Shown here: one piece after another, positions 52,016 through 64,000 of the stretch
Layout of the letters: the number at the start of each line of letters is the position of its first letter
Numbering within the stretch: position 1 is the stretch's first letter
NCBI GenBank assembly: GCA_013397935.1
Contig: VZRN01000227.1
Location: 260,114 to 324,113, forward strand
DNA: 64,000 nucleotides
Direction: 5' to 3'
From: Dasyornis broadbenti
Taxonomy: Eukaryota; Chordata; Aves; Passeriformes; Dasyornithidae
Position numbers and translations under genes: made by a program
The notes under the pieces: generated by a model
What the model was told of the DNA's origin: nothing
What the model saw: only the letters and a program-made list of their open reading frames with translations
Databases searched by the model: none

Positions 52016-52040
52016 AAAAAAAAAAAAAAAAAAAAAAAAA
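52016..52040 (+). repeat. poly-A tract (25 A)
   Basis: Uninterrupted A run just before the 3-N gap at 52065. Confidence 0.95.
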
Positions 52041-52064
52041 TTCTTGTTTACAACTTCGCTTTTG

Positions 52065-52067
52065 NNN
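52065..52067. other. assembly gap (3 N)
   Basis: Three N, flanked on both sides by similar AAATTCTTG(T/A)TTACA sequences (about 52039-52052 and 52068-52082). This suggests an imperfectly closed gap with overlapping ends. Confidence 0.99.
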
Positions 52068-55000
52068 AAATTCTTGATTACAGCAGTGCTGTTTATCAAA
52101 TTGTAACGTAACAGATTTATTTATTTGACACAATGATATTCCAAACTGCAAGGTCTACATGGATCAGACACTAGTTTGCATTGTTTTTAGCACCAGAATC
52201 TGAAGGAACCAAGGAAAAGTAACCTGGAAAAAATTCCTGACAGCATTAAACCGCTTTAAGGCTTCAGGTCCCATTAAAAGGCCTCAGGTCCTATTCTTCA
52301 TATTGGACAGCCTGATCTCAGAGAGCCATGTGTAAATCCATCTAATAGGATTTTTAGTTAAGTAGATCAAATTTTATAACTTCAGTCTCTGCCAGAGAGT
52401 GGATTTTTCTTTACAAGCCAGATAACTTTTTAGGCCTTCAGAAACTGCCTCTTTACTACAAATGGAGCAGAGAACCAGAAAGAATTTAGTGGCTTGTACC
52501 AGACGGCTCTTTCAGACATATCAATTAAGGTACTCTGTTATTATCACAGCCAATGTGGTATAACCCCTTACTAATAAAAGCAGTGGCAAAAGGGGATGTG
52601 ATGTGGTTTTTATATGCAACTCACACGCTCAGGGCAGGACAAGGCCAAGGCACAGCCACTGGCAGGTGAGTGCCGAAGTTTTTGGGAGAGTGTTTGCATT
52701 TCTACAAAGAGGTTTGGCTTTTACGATGCTACAGTCTCAGAATTGCCACACTGGTATTTAGGGATGCTGCTGCAAGTAGTTAGAGTTGTCTTTGCAAAGA
52801 GTAGACAGAAGACGTAGGCTGTAGCAATAGAAACAAAGAGAGAAATAGAAACAAAGAGCTGCAGAACTGTTGCCTCCAAGACTTCATGCCCAAGGAAAAC
52901 CAAAAGCACTGCAGAGAAATGAAAATCAAAGGATACCATGCAAATATGAAATAAAGTTCATCACTGATGTGTAGTAGAAGGGAGACAGGAGAGAAGAGAG
53001 GGGAGAAGCTGAGTGCACCAGCTTATGCTTGTTCTCCAGATCACTGGGGAAGGAGAACATGACACCCAGACAAAGCAAGCCACCAGCAGCTGCAACAGGA
53101 ATGAAAGGTGCCAGGAGCAGAAACAGGCACCACAGCTCACTGGAGCATGATCCACTCCTTTGCACACATTCACACAGCTTGTAGAGGTCTCTGGAGAGTA
53201 AAGGCCCAGTTCTCCTGTTGACACAAAAATGAAACACTTTTAAACCTAAAAGGAGTGCTTCTTAGCACTTCTTGAGGGCGTGGAACTAACTCAGTATGGC
53301 TATCCCAAAGCATCTTCCACTATTCACTTTTGAGAGCTCATCTTGACTCTTTTAAGATCTTTGCTTCTGCTTCCAAATGGAGCAAAACGGATGAAACAAG
53401 CTGAAAGAAAGAGAAACAAGTTAAGCCCACACTTCAGTGGAAAGTAGGTGCTGAAGATGTAGTAGGCATGTATATTGCAGATATTATCAGCTATGGTTCA
53501 GGTTTAGTAGGTTTTCCTTATTAATTTAACCTCCACTCAAACCCTTCAATTGTTTCAGCTCCTCTGGTTTTTCGGCTAAAAATCAAAAGCTCTGCTCCAA
53601 AACATGGATGTCCTCAGAGGGGACAATGACAGCCACGGCACGATGGGCTGCCCACCACTTGCACAGGGCTGAGCCCAGCCAGGGGCTCCCCTCCAAGGGT
53701 GCTGGGGGTCTGGCCTGGGCTGCCTTGTCTGTGACACCACCGAGGAGCCACAGGGACATGGACTGCACTGCCCTGTCCCAGCTGTCTTCACGGGCACGAG
53801 GGGAAGGCTGTGACCACTCGCCAGCTTTGGCTGGATTCCATCCACTTTGCACCAGCTGAGCAGCATGACATGGACTGTAAAATCTGGCCTAAAGGTTTTT
53901 AAACATTTATGGCTGCAAAGGCAAAAGGATAGTCTGAATAAATAGTGTGGCCTGCCCTGACACACTTCTCAGTTCTGGGGGTATAAGAGAGCCTTCTTAT
54001 TATCCTGGACAGGAGATGAAAAATGACATCATACTGGAGGAATAGGACACAGGGGTTACTTTAGAGATGATTCAGATCTTCTTATTAATTCTCTCTACTT
54101 GGCAGAATGTTTAAAAACTGGCAAGGGAGCATTACCATTGCTGGCAGAGCATTGTTACAGATGCACAGGTAGAGAGAAGTCATCAAGAAGTTCTTTCCAG
54201 CCTGGTGAAAAGGGATAAGAACAAGAAAAGAGCAGTGGCCCCACGCCCCAATGACAAAATCATGTGAAAAAACTCAAAAGCAGGTAGAATAAAAACCAAA
54301 CAAGTGTTCTATCCTACAAGGTTGGCACCACGTAACTGAAGCATGTCAAATCTTGATATTTGGCCTCTCTCCATAGCAGATGCTTTTTCCACAGGTCAGG
54401 CAGAGAGGGTGAACAACTGATTCAATGGCTACAAAAGTGCTGAGAGAAAGAGGAAAAACCTGGAGATGGTCCAGTGTATACAGTACACGTTTCATAAGTG
54501 TATGTGTAAGACAGAGAGATAATCTTCTTCACAGTTCTTTTAGCAGGTGTTTATCCTTTTTGGCTTCGACAGCAATATTTTGTAGCTACACAGCAGATAT
54601 GCAGAATAAGATTCCTTTCCACACTTGCAAAGAATAATTACCCCTTATGTGACTTACAGCTGCTCCAGTGTTTCATTGCTGATGTCCTCCTTCTCTAAAC
54701 CAACACTATGAAAGTATTGCTGCTTCTGGAATTTACTAAGAAGAAAACCATAATCTCCAAGTTGTGTCTATAAGAGACTGACCAAGGTCCTACACTGGTT
54801 TCCTTCAAAAGCTAAGGAAGATGCTTCCCTGTGAACACAGACAGAAAAGCCTCAGAGGAGATACTACATGCTGTTTTGATGCTAAGATGATAAAAACCTT
54901 TTGAAAAGCCTGAATAAGACAAGAATCAGTGTACAAGTAAAATTAAAACACTCCCTTTGCGCCCTAACAAATTTCACTCCTACAAAGAAAATTTTCTTTC

Positions 55001-58000
55001 CTTTCTGATGTGCACGGAGGTGTGTGGATACCTGCAAGGACAAAGTCAAAGACACTGTTTTCTCACAGTAGCTGAGATTAACCCCTCCCTGAAATGACTG
55101 GAGCAGCTCAGGTCAGTAACCACCTTTGAGTTCACCACTTCCCCGTGTAATAGCTTGAATGCAGCTCTACAAAAATACCAATGGCTGGAGAGAAGGGTAT
55201 ATGAGCTCTTACTATGGACAAAGCCAAAATTAGACCCACCCCAGTAATGAGACCTCTTGTAAGGACACATGGATTCATAAATCCTGCATGAGCACAGAGC
55301 ATAGGATCTGTCCTGTGGAACAGAAAAGCTGTATAACGTTAGATGTTTAAACCCAGTGGCCCAATTCCCTGGCAGTACAGGGTGCAGTCAGTAGGTTCTG
55401 TTGAGCTGCTCCATCTGAGGATCTGAGTCCACATTTCCTTACATGTGAAAATGTTTCTTGCATCTCTGATAAATGCATTTATTCTAACTGCATTTTCTAT
55501 TATCCTGGTTTCTGCAATTGCTAGAACCATTTTATGTTCAAAAGAAATGAAAATATTGTTTAAAATGTTGTAACTTTATTTAGCCAGCTTGGATTTGAAA
55601 GAATTGTGTTTTTTTAAGTAAGACTGTATCACTTTATGCTAAAATGAGTAACAAAATGTCAGAGAAATATACTATATTGCACATGTTTTGGGTAGATTAG
55701 GCCTGTTATTCCGAAAGTGAAATGGACACCTCATACCATCAATATTTTCGAGTGATCTCTAGCCTCATTAGGCATTCTCAGTACACCCAGAAGAGTAGTG
55801 TAAATAAAATACACTGTTTTCTGACGAGCTTTGATGAGCAGATGTTTGGGGTTTTTGTTGATTCATGTCTGGGATGTTTTTAAAACTTTTCTGCTTGTGT
55901 TCCATTTCCTGTTGAAGGAATTCAGAATGACCCAGATGAAAAGAGACAATTGTGACCGTGTCTGCCTGGATGTCGCCCAGGCCAGCAGCTGTGTGGTGGC
56001 CACTGCAACGTGCCTGACTTGCAAGAGGAGAAATTATGTAATTTGGTGTTTAGTCTACTTGTGAATTCATCTTTTGGTACAGATGAAATACTGCACCTCC
56101 ATGCATTTCCTATTACCACTTGTCTGGCAGCTTGGAAGTGCAGTTGGGAATACAAGATAATGCACTTGGTGAACCTCTCTTTTTGCTGTTTGGTGATTTA
56201 TGCATGTGAAATCCATAGACATTTTTAGCAGCAATAAAGTAAGTAAATCAAAATTGGAATTCTTTCTCATTCTAAAATGACTTTGATTTAAAAAAAACCG
56301 AAATCAATATCTGTTTGTGGGTTTTGTTTTGGGTTTTTTTCTTATGCCTTTCATTTCATTCAAATTGGAATGTTGATGCATTAAAATATATTGATAATTA
56401 TTTGTTCACCCAGAGACAAAACCGCATTTTTTTTTCTCTATCACAGCCACAGACTAATTTTAAGTCTTATCACATGTTTGGTTTTTCTAATTTTTCAAGC
56501 TAAAAACCTTGATCTGTGATAATTGTAAATAGCAGAGATAAAAACAGATGGCAGTGGGATGCTCCCAGATTCTGAAATAATGCATAAGAACTTAAAATTT
56601 ATTAAGTTTACTGGAATGTACTGATAGAACAGGAAAACGTGGCAGAAGGAGTAGAAGAAGGTGTGGAAAAAAAAGCCAATACAAGTTATCAAGGAGGAAA
56701 AGAAAAGCAGAATCAAGCCAATAAATCTAGGCAAATATGGGAAAGCAGGAATGCAGAGGCAGATCCTGAGGTGATTCACAAGATAATGCAATTGAAAATA
56801 ATTAAACCTCCCTGAAGCAGTGGAAACATGAGCAACAAAATAGCTGAGTTTTGGGAGGCCCTACCAAACAGAGTTTCTGACGTGACAGAAAATAGAGTTG
56901 CTGCAGTTCAACCCACAGATTCAGAACCCCAAAGTGGATATTCTGACACAGAGGAGAAAGGAAGTTCCTCTTCTCACAAGGAGTAATGAAGAGATCGAAA
57001 GAAAAGGATGCATCAAGTGGGAGGAAGGGGGTTTAGGGGATGTTTCACAGAATAACAGAAGTCCTGTGCAGAAAGGCACACTGTCAACGTCACCCTTGGC
57101 TTCAGAACAGAGATTTTCATTCTGCCTCAAGATCAAGAGCATGTAGTTGCATTAGGAAATACCTGGCAGAATGCTTTGCTTATTTAAGGAGAAATTGGAT
57201 AAGAAATCAATCTAGCACAAGGCACAAATGAAAAGACATATACTTTGACTTACAGGTCTTTTAAAACATTTTTTATTAAGCACTTCAGAAGAAGGATATT
57301 ATTTTCTTAGTAAAATAATTATTTGATAGAATTAGCTGAGGCACTTTTCCCCTGACTCTTTCTTTGAAAAATAAAATATTAAAATGCTTTCACGGTAAAA
57401 GGCTAGTTTACATGAGCTTCTTGTTTTGAGTAGTTTTGAAACAAAATAATAGAGATGTTGAGACACACTAGCTGAATATTGTAAAAAAAGTTTGGTCTTA
57501 ATATAATGCTTAATGAGAATGAAAATATAAATTAAAAAGAAAATATGATCTAGAATTACTGCTAGTATGTTTTTCAGTAGCATGATTTAAACTTGTAAGA
57601 CAAGAAGATTTTTGATATTTAAATGACTTCAGCTGTTCTGCATCCAGACAAAGCTAGGAGATATAATTATTATTAGATATATATATAAAGATAAAATTTC
57701 AACCATACCCTCAACACAAACACAAGTAGACCCCACAGAAAAATAATTGATAGGTCTTGATTAGGATAGTCACTTGTGTTTAAGGATCAGGTTCATAACC
57801 TATTTTGTACTCTAAACCTGAACTCTGTTTATAATGTAAGTTTCGCAAAGCAGCCTTATTTTACTACCATTAGTTAAAGATCCTTAAAAGAGTTTTAAAT
57901 AATTTAGACTTAATCTGAAACTATTTTTACCCCTTATATAAAGGAGAGTACTTTGTTTTTTACAGGAAGGATGTAATTGCATACAGAGATATCATAATGC

Positions 58001-59499
58001 CTTACTTTCACTGAGTTTACTGATAAAGTAAACTGCTTTCTTTCCACTTGATTTAATTTATACATATCAAACCATTTAATAACAGGCATCTGCAAATCCA
58101 TTTCTCTGGTATGAGTGACTTCTTTGAATAGCACACTTTAAAAAATGCTTCTTACTGTTTTTCTGTATTTGAGACTTGTTTATTACAGGTACATACTCTT
58201 GACATTTTTTATTTAGTTTTCTCATGCTGGACTCTCTTCAGAAGAAATTAGGTTCCAATGACTTTTATGAAATAAAAGCATGTATAGAGGGCCTTCCCAA
58301 TCTCACTGTCCCATGCTGATTGGACTCACCCTTAGGAGAGAGATGATCTAGGATACAAGTCCTAGGACAGTTTCCTTCTTTTTTTCCAGTGACAGGTTAA
58401 CATAAAATGTGTACTTGCTCCTGGCACCTACACCAGCAACCAGTTCTGCATTCGCAACCCAACTCTTTGGTGACACTTTCATCATTTATTATGCCCAGAT
58501 CTTCAAAACTACATTAAATGTTCTGCTTCCCATTTGTAGACAAAGCCACACTAGAACAGAATGTATGCCCCTTGTCCAAAGAAAAACGTCCTGCAGCATC
58601 CAGGTGTGCATTAATATTAAAACCCACCAAGGCAGTGGTAAAAAAGAGGGATTTTGAGACCACAGGATTAAAAGACCCTTTGGTAACTCTCTTTCCAATT
58701 GCAAAATGCTAAACACCTCAAACATGCATTGCAATTTTAGTAACAGAAGCAGCTGTTAATGCTGTTATCTGTAAATACTGGTGCAGGAAATTCCCTGTAC
58801 AGAGGCAGAAATAGCATCTGTAGCACTGTGATAAGCAGTCAATCATTTTAAAAGGATGTCTACACTTCAACCACCCCTTTTGGAATTGACCAAAGACAAA
58901 TTATTTGTATAAATATGTATGCAAATAGGATTCAGCTGTAAGTTATGAGGAAACCACCTAAAATATATTCCGTTTACAGGGAAAACATATCTCAGGATAG
59001 TGAACATTTAATTACATTGGAATATGCGTCCTTTACAGGAGCAGAAAATGTAGCCCTAAAATGACAGATTGCACAGACAGTTCAATCAGCTTAATTAAGA
59101 ACGTGCAACTCCAGAAATGCCCTTATATACAAACACAGATTTACCCTAAAGTGGAATTACCTTTACTTCCTGCACCAGCTCTGGAGAAGTAACTCACACT
59201 TCATAAGGGATAAATGTCTCACAAATATGCCAAGGAGGGATCATGAAGAATTAAATTAGTCTAATACACTTTGACTCTTTTTTTTTTAACAATAGGTGCA
59301 TAAAAAATAGAATAGTATGTCTTGCTATTTGTAAGTCTAAATCTTGTTTATTTTTGTTTTTAAAAAGCCTGCCTTCTACTGTGTTAAAAGTTGGAACATT
59401 CATCTACACATAGATAATACTCTCAAAAGACAAGCTAATTTTTTCTAACTAAAAATGCATTTAGAAACAAATTGGCACAAGTATTTGTTTTACATTCAG

Positions 59500-59960
59500 T
59501 ACTAAACTGGCACCACGTCTGGTCTCTGGCAGCATTGACTATACTCCCCTTTGTTTGCTACCACTCCGTGCTCCGGCACTGAAGCCAACACCTGTGGCCA
59601 TATAAAAGGCTACGTTCAGCAGCTGCAGGACTCGGATGTCCATACTGAAAGGAATTTCTAAAGCATAAGCATTTGGATGTGTGGCTGGCTTCCTCGTCTG
59701 AGTCTTTTCAAGGCCTTCTTTGGCGGTCCCCGCTGCTGGATGTTGCATCTATCAACTGTCTGCAGTGTTATCACTGACCAATGTGTCGTGGTGACATAGC
59801 ACAGCCTCAGACTTAGAAAAGATGCTCTTGGTTGTGCTGATGTAAGGCTGCCTTCCCTGAAGATGGCTTTTTGCAGGGTTTGTCGAACGGGATACCGCTG
59901 ATACAGATATATGTAAAGAAGGGCAGGCTCTACCTTAAATATTAATATGAAAGCTAAATG
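59500..59960 (-). other. CpG-rich unclassified block with two minus-strand open frames
   Basis: This block carries about ten or more CpG in 450 bp, against a strongly CpG-poor background. Two overlapping minus-strand frames (59658-59972 and 59539-59748) occur. I do not recognise either protein. It could be a relatively recent retroelement or pseudogene fragment, or a conserved regulatory sequence. Confidence 0.35.
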
Positions 59961-62118
59961 GTAGTAAACCATAACACAAATTTCTTCTTAACACTTTGCT
60001 CTCTGAAAGTAATCTGGTCCACAGAAAAGATGAATACAAGTCAAATCATTACACATATATAAAGCATCTCCTCTTATCTGGGATCAAATAAGAATAAAAT
60101 CAGAAATGTGCTCAGAGTTATTATTTGAAACTCGAGCAGCTGAACTTAATTTTGCTATTCAGAAATTCTAGAACAAAAATGCCAGTACACGAGCTTTTTT
60201 TCAGAAAAAATGGGATGAAGTTACCTTTTTTCTTAACTGCAGCATAACATCCTGGTGTGGAAAAGCTCTTAAGTAAACAGGAACAAACAGTCAGAATTAC
60301 AGACCACTGTCCCTGCTCTCAAGTAAACACCAAATGTGTGTAAAAAGCAGATAAAAATAACATGTTTTCATTTAAAGGAATGTATTACATATGCAGGTAA
60401 CAACAAATTAACTATTCTCTAATTCTCTGATATTATTAGAACAAGCCATTGGAAGTAGCAATGTTATTTACATTGGGATGTTGAATATAAAAGTATATAG
60501 AAATTACAGGCATAATCTTGAATTACACGTGTGCAAAACCGAGATAAATGCTACTGAGAAAAGAACTTAGCTCTAAGGATTCTACAACACTGTCACAAAC
60601 AAATCATTAGAAAGGGCAGAGCTGATTCACTGGCATGGCAACTTAAAAAGCAGTATTTAAAATTATCATGAGTCTCTTGTCTTCTCCATGGCACCCACTA
60701 AATCAGAATAAAGGAAAGCAAATTCTTCAGATTAGGAATATAATAAGCAGCAGTTTATTTAATGTTTTATGATTTATTTATTTCTATGGCATTTGCATAT
60801 TAGGCTGTGCTCCATATTCTGAGTGTTTGGCCAGATGACCAAACACACAGAAAAGTTCTGATGCAGCACACAGAGCCACGTTTTACATGGAATACCAAAG
60901 TCAGGGGACTCATCTGTACACTTGATGATCAGTTTTTGATTCCAATAGCCATACTTCCTGTTAATTTCAATCTTGATCTAGTGTTCAATCATTTCAATCA
61001 ACAAGAGGAGCACTTTTGTTAAATGAAGCAATCTGAAAGCTCTTGGAAGATTTTTCACATGTAATAAATTAAATGATGACCCTGCTGATTTACCAGTATT
61101 GCTTCTCTTTAGAGGTATGACACGGGAAAGAGGAAAGTCACAGTATCATTACTCATGCTGATTTTAGGATCCAGCTGTGTCTTAGTTTCACGTGTGCATT
61201 TACTACCTATATTTTCAAGCTGCTACCACCTGCTGAGAAGATGAGGACAAGCTGGCATGTTGCTGGTATAATTAATAATGATCTAACACTGGCAAAACAA
61301 AATTTGCTGCAAGCCAATTACTGATGGATAAGGCACATTGGTCTATTACATTAAAAACATGGAATTTACTAAGTACAAACAACAGTAAGCATATGAGAAA
61401 TTTACTACAGTTCCCTAAATTCACTGATATTTGACAAAACATTTTTTTTTTCTATGTTTTGTGTATCAATTCAGATTGGCCTGCATTTAATTACAGTATA
61501 AATTTGGTAAAAAACAAACACAGTGGTAGCTGGATTCCAATATGTTTGACATGATTCACTGCCTGTGTAGAGTGTTTGCTGAAGACAGGCAGCTTTTTAT
61601 CAGATCTAGTGAGGAATATGGAAAAGTTCAAACCTACAGACCATGAAGTTAAAGTATCCTAATAAAGACTATGAGACCAGGTATTGGATGCTGTTTGTTT
61701 ATCAATATTTCTTCAATGCCATGACAACACCAATCTTTATTTCACAAAAGTTTGGTACATAACTGCATGATGCACTTAAGAACCTTCCATTTGTAGTGGT
61801 CCCAGTCATGAACTTACGTTTCTTTTTTATTGTCCGACATTTTGCCAAAGGTCAGTAGGATGAAAAATTCATATTGTGGGAATCCTACCAAATCCTTCCT
61901 GGTGGCTGTAATGAAAAAAGGGCCCAAGACCAAGTGGATGACTGAAATTGAATGAAGTCAGATTCCCAGCATAATGTTCTTTACTTGTTTTTGTCAGGTT
62001 TACCTGAAACTCCCTGTGACATTATTCTAGCAGTTTAAGGCAAGAGTGATGTAGGTTTGGGCTTAACAGCATTATACAGAAAACAATTAATAAATAAAGA
62101 GCACTTCGTGTGCTCTTT

Positions 62119-62136
62119 TTTTTTTTTTTTTTGCTT
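62119..62136 (+). repeat. poly-T tract
   Basis: Run of about 18 T near 62119-62136, followed by a shorter T run. Confidence 0.85.
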
Positions 62137-62729
62137 TTTTTCGGTATTGTGTTGTAAAGTCACCTGCAATTTGCTTTTTATTAGCAACACTTGGTCCTTT
62201 TAATTTATTTCACAAAGAGAGCCTTGACTTAGTATTTTTATGCATATAAAAAAGTAGGCTATATGTTTATATCACTACTGACTAGTAGTTTAGCTCTTTC
62301 AATTGAGGTATTAAAATAACTTTACAACTTGCTATTATATTACCACTATTTTCATTAGTGAGACATCAAAAAATTTGTTCAGAAGTACAGGAAAAGTATC
62401 AAGTAAAGCTTGATGTAGGGCCAGCACCTAAATCTTTCAGCACCTAAATGCCCCACTAATGATAACTTGTTGAGTACCATATTATAATGATAGTTCTTCA
62501 ACCTGATTTTACAGTGTTTTCATCTAGATCACCTAGAATATTTTTTATCTGATTTTTGAATAATAGAACACAGTAAATGCTTTGCAAAGGCTATACATAT
62601 ATAATGGAATAGAAATAATATATTATTGAAAGTTGCTCCATAGTAGAATCTTAAGAAAATTATCTTTTCAGTGTTCCAAATACTGTGAAGAAGCCATTCC
62701 CAATTTCCTAGAGAAATCATGACAATTAC

Positions 62730-62960
62730 ATAAATAATCCTGAGGGGACATAAGAGATCATCTGAGCTGGATATCGCAAAGCAGGTCATCACTGCAGATA
62801 TTTACTAACCTCTTCAAAACCTCTGAAGTGGTAACAATCTTACTCTAGTGGTAAGAATGTCATCAGATTATTCCAACCTAATTGAAACACTTTTTCCTAG
62901 TAACACTTTAAATCTGCCTACATAATTCTATTTCTTGCCTTGATCTCAGCACGTACAAAC
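62730..62960 (-). mobile_element. ancient CR1-type 3' tail, antisense
   Basis: Diverged complement of an old CR1 3' end: CTGAGGGGACATAAGAGATCATC, CAAAGCAGGTCATCA, ACCTCTTCAAAACCTCTGAAG, TATTCCAACC and CACTTTTTCCTAGTAACAC. It appears to be the same old type as the 20.4-21.0 kb copy. Confidence 0.5.
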
Positions 62961-64000
62961 AATTGATCTTTGCTCCTTAACAATGCTACAATCTAAAAAA
63001 ATTATAAAATTTCCATTTGTGAAGCTTCTTCTCATAGGTCATGTCTGTTTTTTTTTTAAAAAAACCCAAACATTTATTTCTCTCCATTTTGAACCCTGAA
63101 CGGTTTTCGTACCACTCATACCTTGGCCAGGCTGGGTACCCAACCAAGGCTTTCTCTGTGCTGTCATGCAAATTCAAAGACAAATCCCATACACCTCACC
63201 CGAGACCTGCCCTTACTTTTAAAATATGTCATTAGCAAAAATTTTTGGGGTTATGGTTTCTACTTTCCAAATTGCCATGCTATAGCCGAACCTCTATTTT
63301 CTATTTTTTTCTGTGAGAATGTCAGGCCTGAGCCCTTATCACTGGAGTTACTGATCATGGATACACCAAAACTAATGCTTACTGCTGATCCAGTTACTCT
63401 GCCAAAGGATGAAATTAGATTAGCCTGATAAACTGATTGTAAATAAACTCCATAATCTCCCTTAAAATAAGAGGGAAAGCTTTAAATTTCCTGTACCATT
63501 TTTTGCCTTCTCCAGATGTCTTCTGTTCTCTTCTGGGACTCACTTATCCTCCACAAGTTCTTAGAGACAAAAGCCTAGAGATTGCTACTCTGTGTACTGT
63601 CGGATTAGTTCTATCAGGCCACCAGTACTTGTATAACCCTTCTGCCAGGTTTAGATTGTCATAGAACCGTTTCAACTTTACAGGAGTTGCTATTAAAACA
63701 CTTTCCAGAAATGTGGGAAAATTAAATTTACCTTGGGCACAGTGAGCTAATTTTCCTCATCTGCAGCCATGACTGAGTTGGCTTTATGAACATGGAATTA
63801 AAAGGAGCAAAGGGCAAGAAAAAAACATTAACAAGGTACATAAGCAGGCTCACACATGATGCCTAATTTCTACAGAATATAACTATTTTATAGTCCTCGC
63901 CTCTGGTGAACCAACTGCTAGGCCAGCTGGTAGCTCTACCCTTTGTGATCCCGCTCTTTAGTCACAGTCAGGGACTGAAAACTCTTTCTGGGAAAACACA

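Larger units (their letters stand above)
46831..59499. other. intron, nothing recognised apart from gaps and simple repeats
   Basis: A GC-rich block at 53.58-53.87 kb has open frames on both strands but no recognisable protein. The rest is AT-rich with scattered simple sequence and two assembly gaps. Confidence 0.5.
14601..64000 (-). other. GRIA4: GRIA4 intron 3, partial
   Basis: This is inferred to be the intron upstream of the exon at 14416-14600. The preceding large exon, which encodes the segment leading to the DTDRG motif, was not seen on the minus strand up to 64000. The intron is therefore at least 49.4 kb. Long introns in this part of the gene are usual in vertebrate GRIA genes. A small unrecognised nested gene or untranslated exon cannot be excluded. 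Confidence 0.7.

Noticed and set aside
1..64000. CRISPR arrays, operons, tRNA or rRNA genes, or a novel multi-gene system
   Set aside because: No regularly spaced repeats, no clustered genuine coding frames and no foldable tRNA cloverleaf were seen. The DNA is vertebrate intron.

Overview
The window is vertebrate nuclear DNA, almost certainly from a bird. It is AT-rich and non-coding over nearly its whole length. Its interspersed repeats are mainly 5'-truncated CR1 LINEs ending in ATTCTRTG-type 3' repeats, plus avian-type endogenous-retrovirus LTRs, with no Alu, B1 or L1 type elements. The LTR types suggest a neoavian bird, perhaps a songbird, but this rests on recalled repeat patterns and was not searched.

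One real coding exon can be supported. At 14416-14600 on the minus strand lies an exon of GRIA4, the AMPA-type glutamate receptor subunit GluA4. It encodes part of the extracellular amino-terminal domain. It has a good acceptor (pyrimidine tract plus AG), a good donor (CAG/GTAACA), and the length and phase expected of exon 4 in the family. Everything else reads best as two very large GRIA4 introns: intron 3 from 14601 to beyond 64000, and intron 4 from 14415 down to before position 1. No neighbouring GRIA4 exon was recognised, so both introns run off the window.

Layout by coordinate. 1-14415: intron 4, with a degraded CR1 (6.5-7.1 kb), a CR1 3' tail (9.7 kb) and an isolated retroviral integrase fragment (12.4-12.7 kb). 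14416-14600: the GRIA4 exon. 14601-64000: intron 3. This holds an ancient CR1 (20.4-21.0 kb), a solo LTR with 5-bp target duplications and a nested CR1 (21.0-21.9 kb), a CR1 (24.6-25.1 kb) and a MIR/CORE-SINE-like relic (30.8 kb). It then holds a CR1 with reverse-transcriptase coding remnants (35.0-36.0 kb), an LTR end abutting an antisense CR1 RT region (36.2-37.7 kb), a CR1 tail next to a second LTR (44.5-45.3 kb), a CR1 linker-region fragment (46.2-46.8 kb), two assembly gaps (51.5 and 52.1 kb) and an ancient CR1 tail (62.7-63.0 kb).

I found no bacterial-style operon, CRISPR array, tRNA or rRNA gene, and no coherent undescribed system. The most interesting items are a possible intronic polyadenylation site just past the GRIA4 exon, the datable LTR/CR1 nest, the solitary integrase fragment, and a CpG-rich unclassified block near 59.5-60.0 kb.
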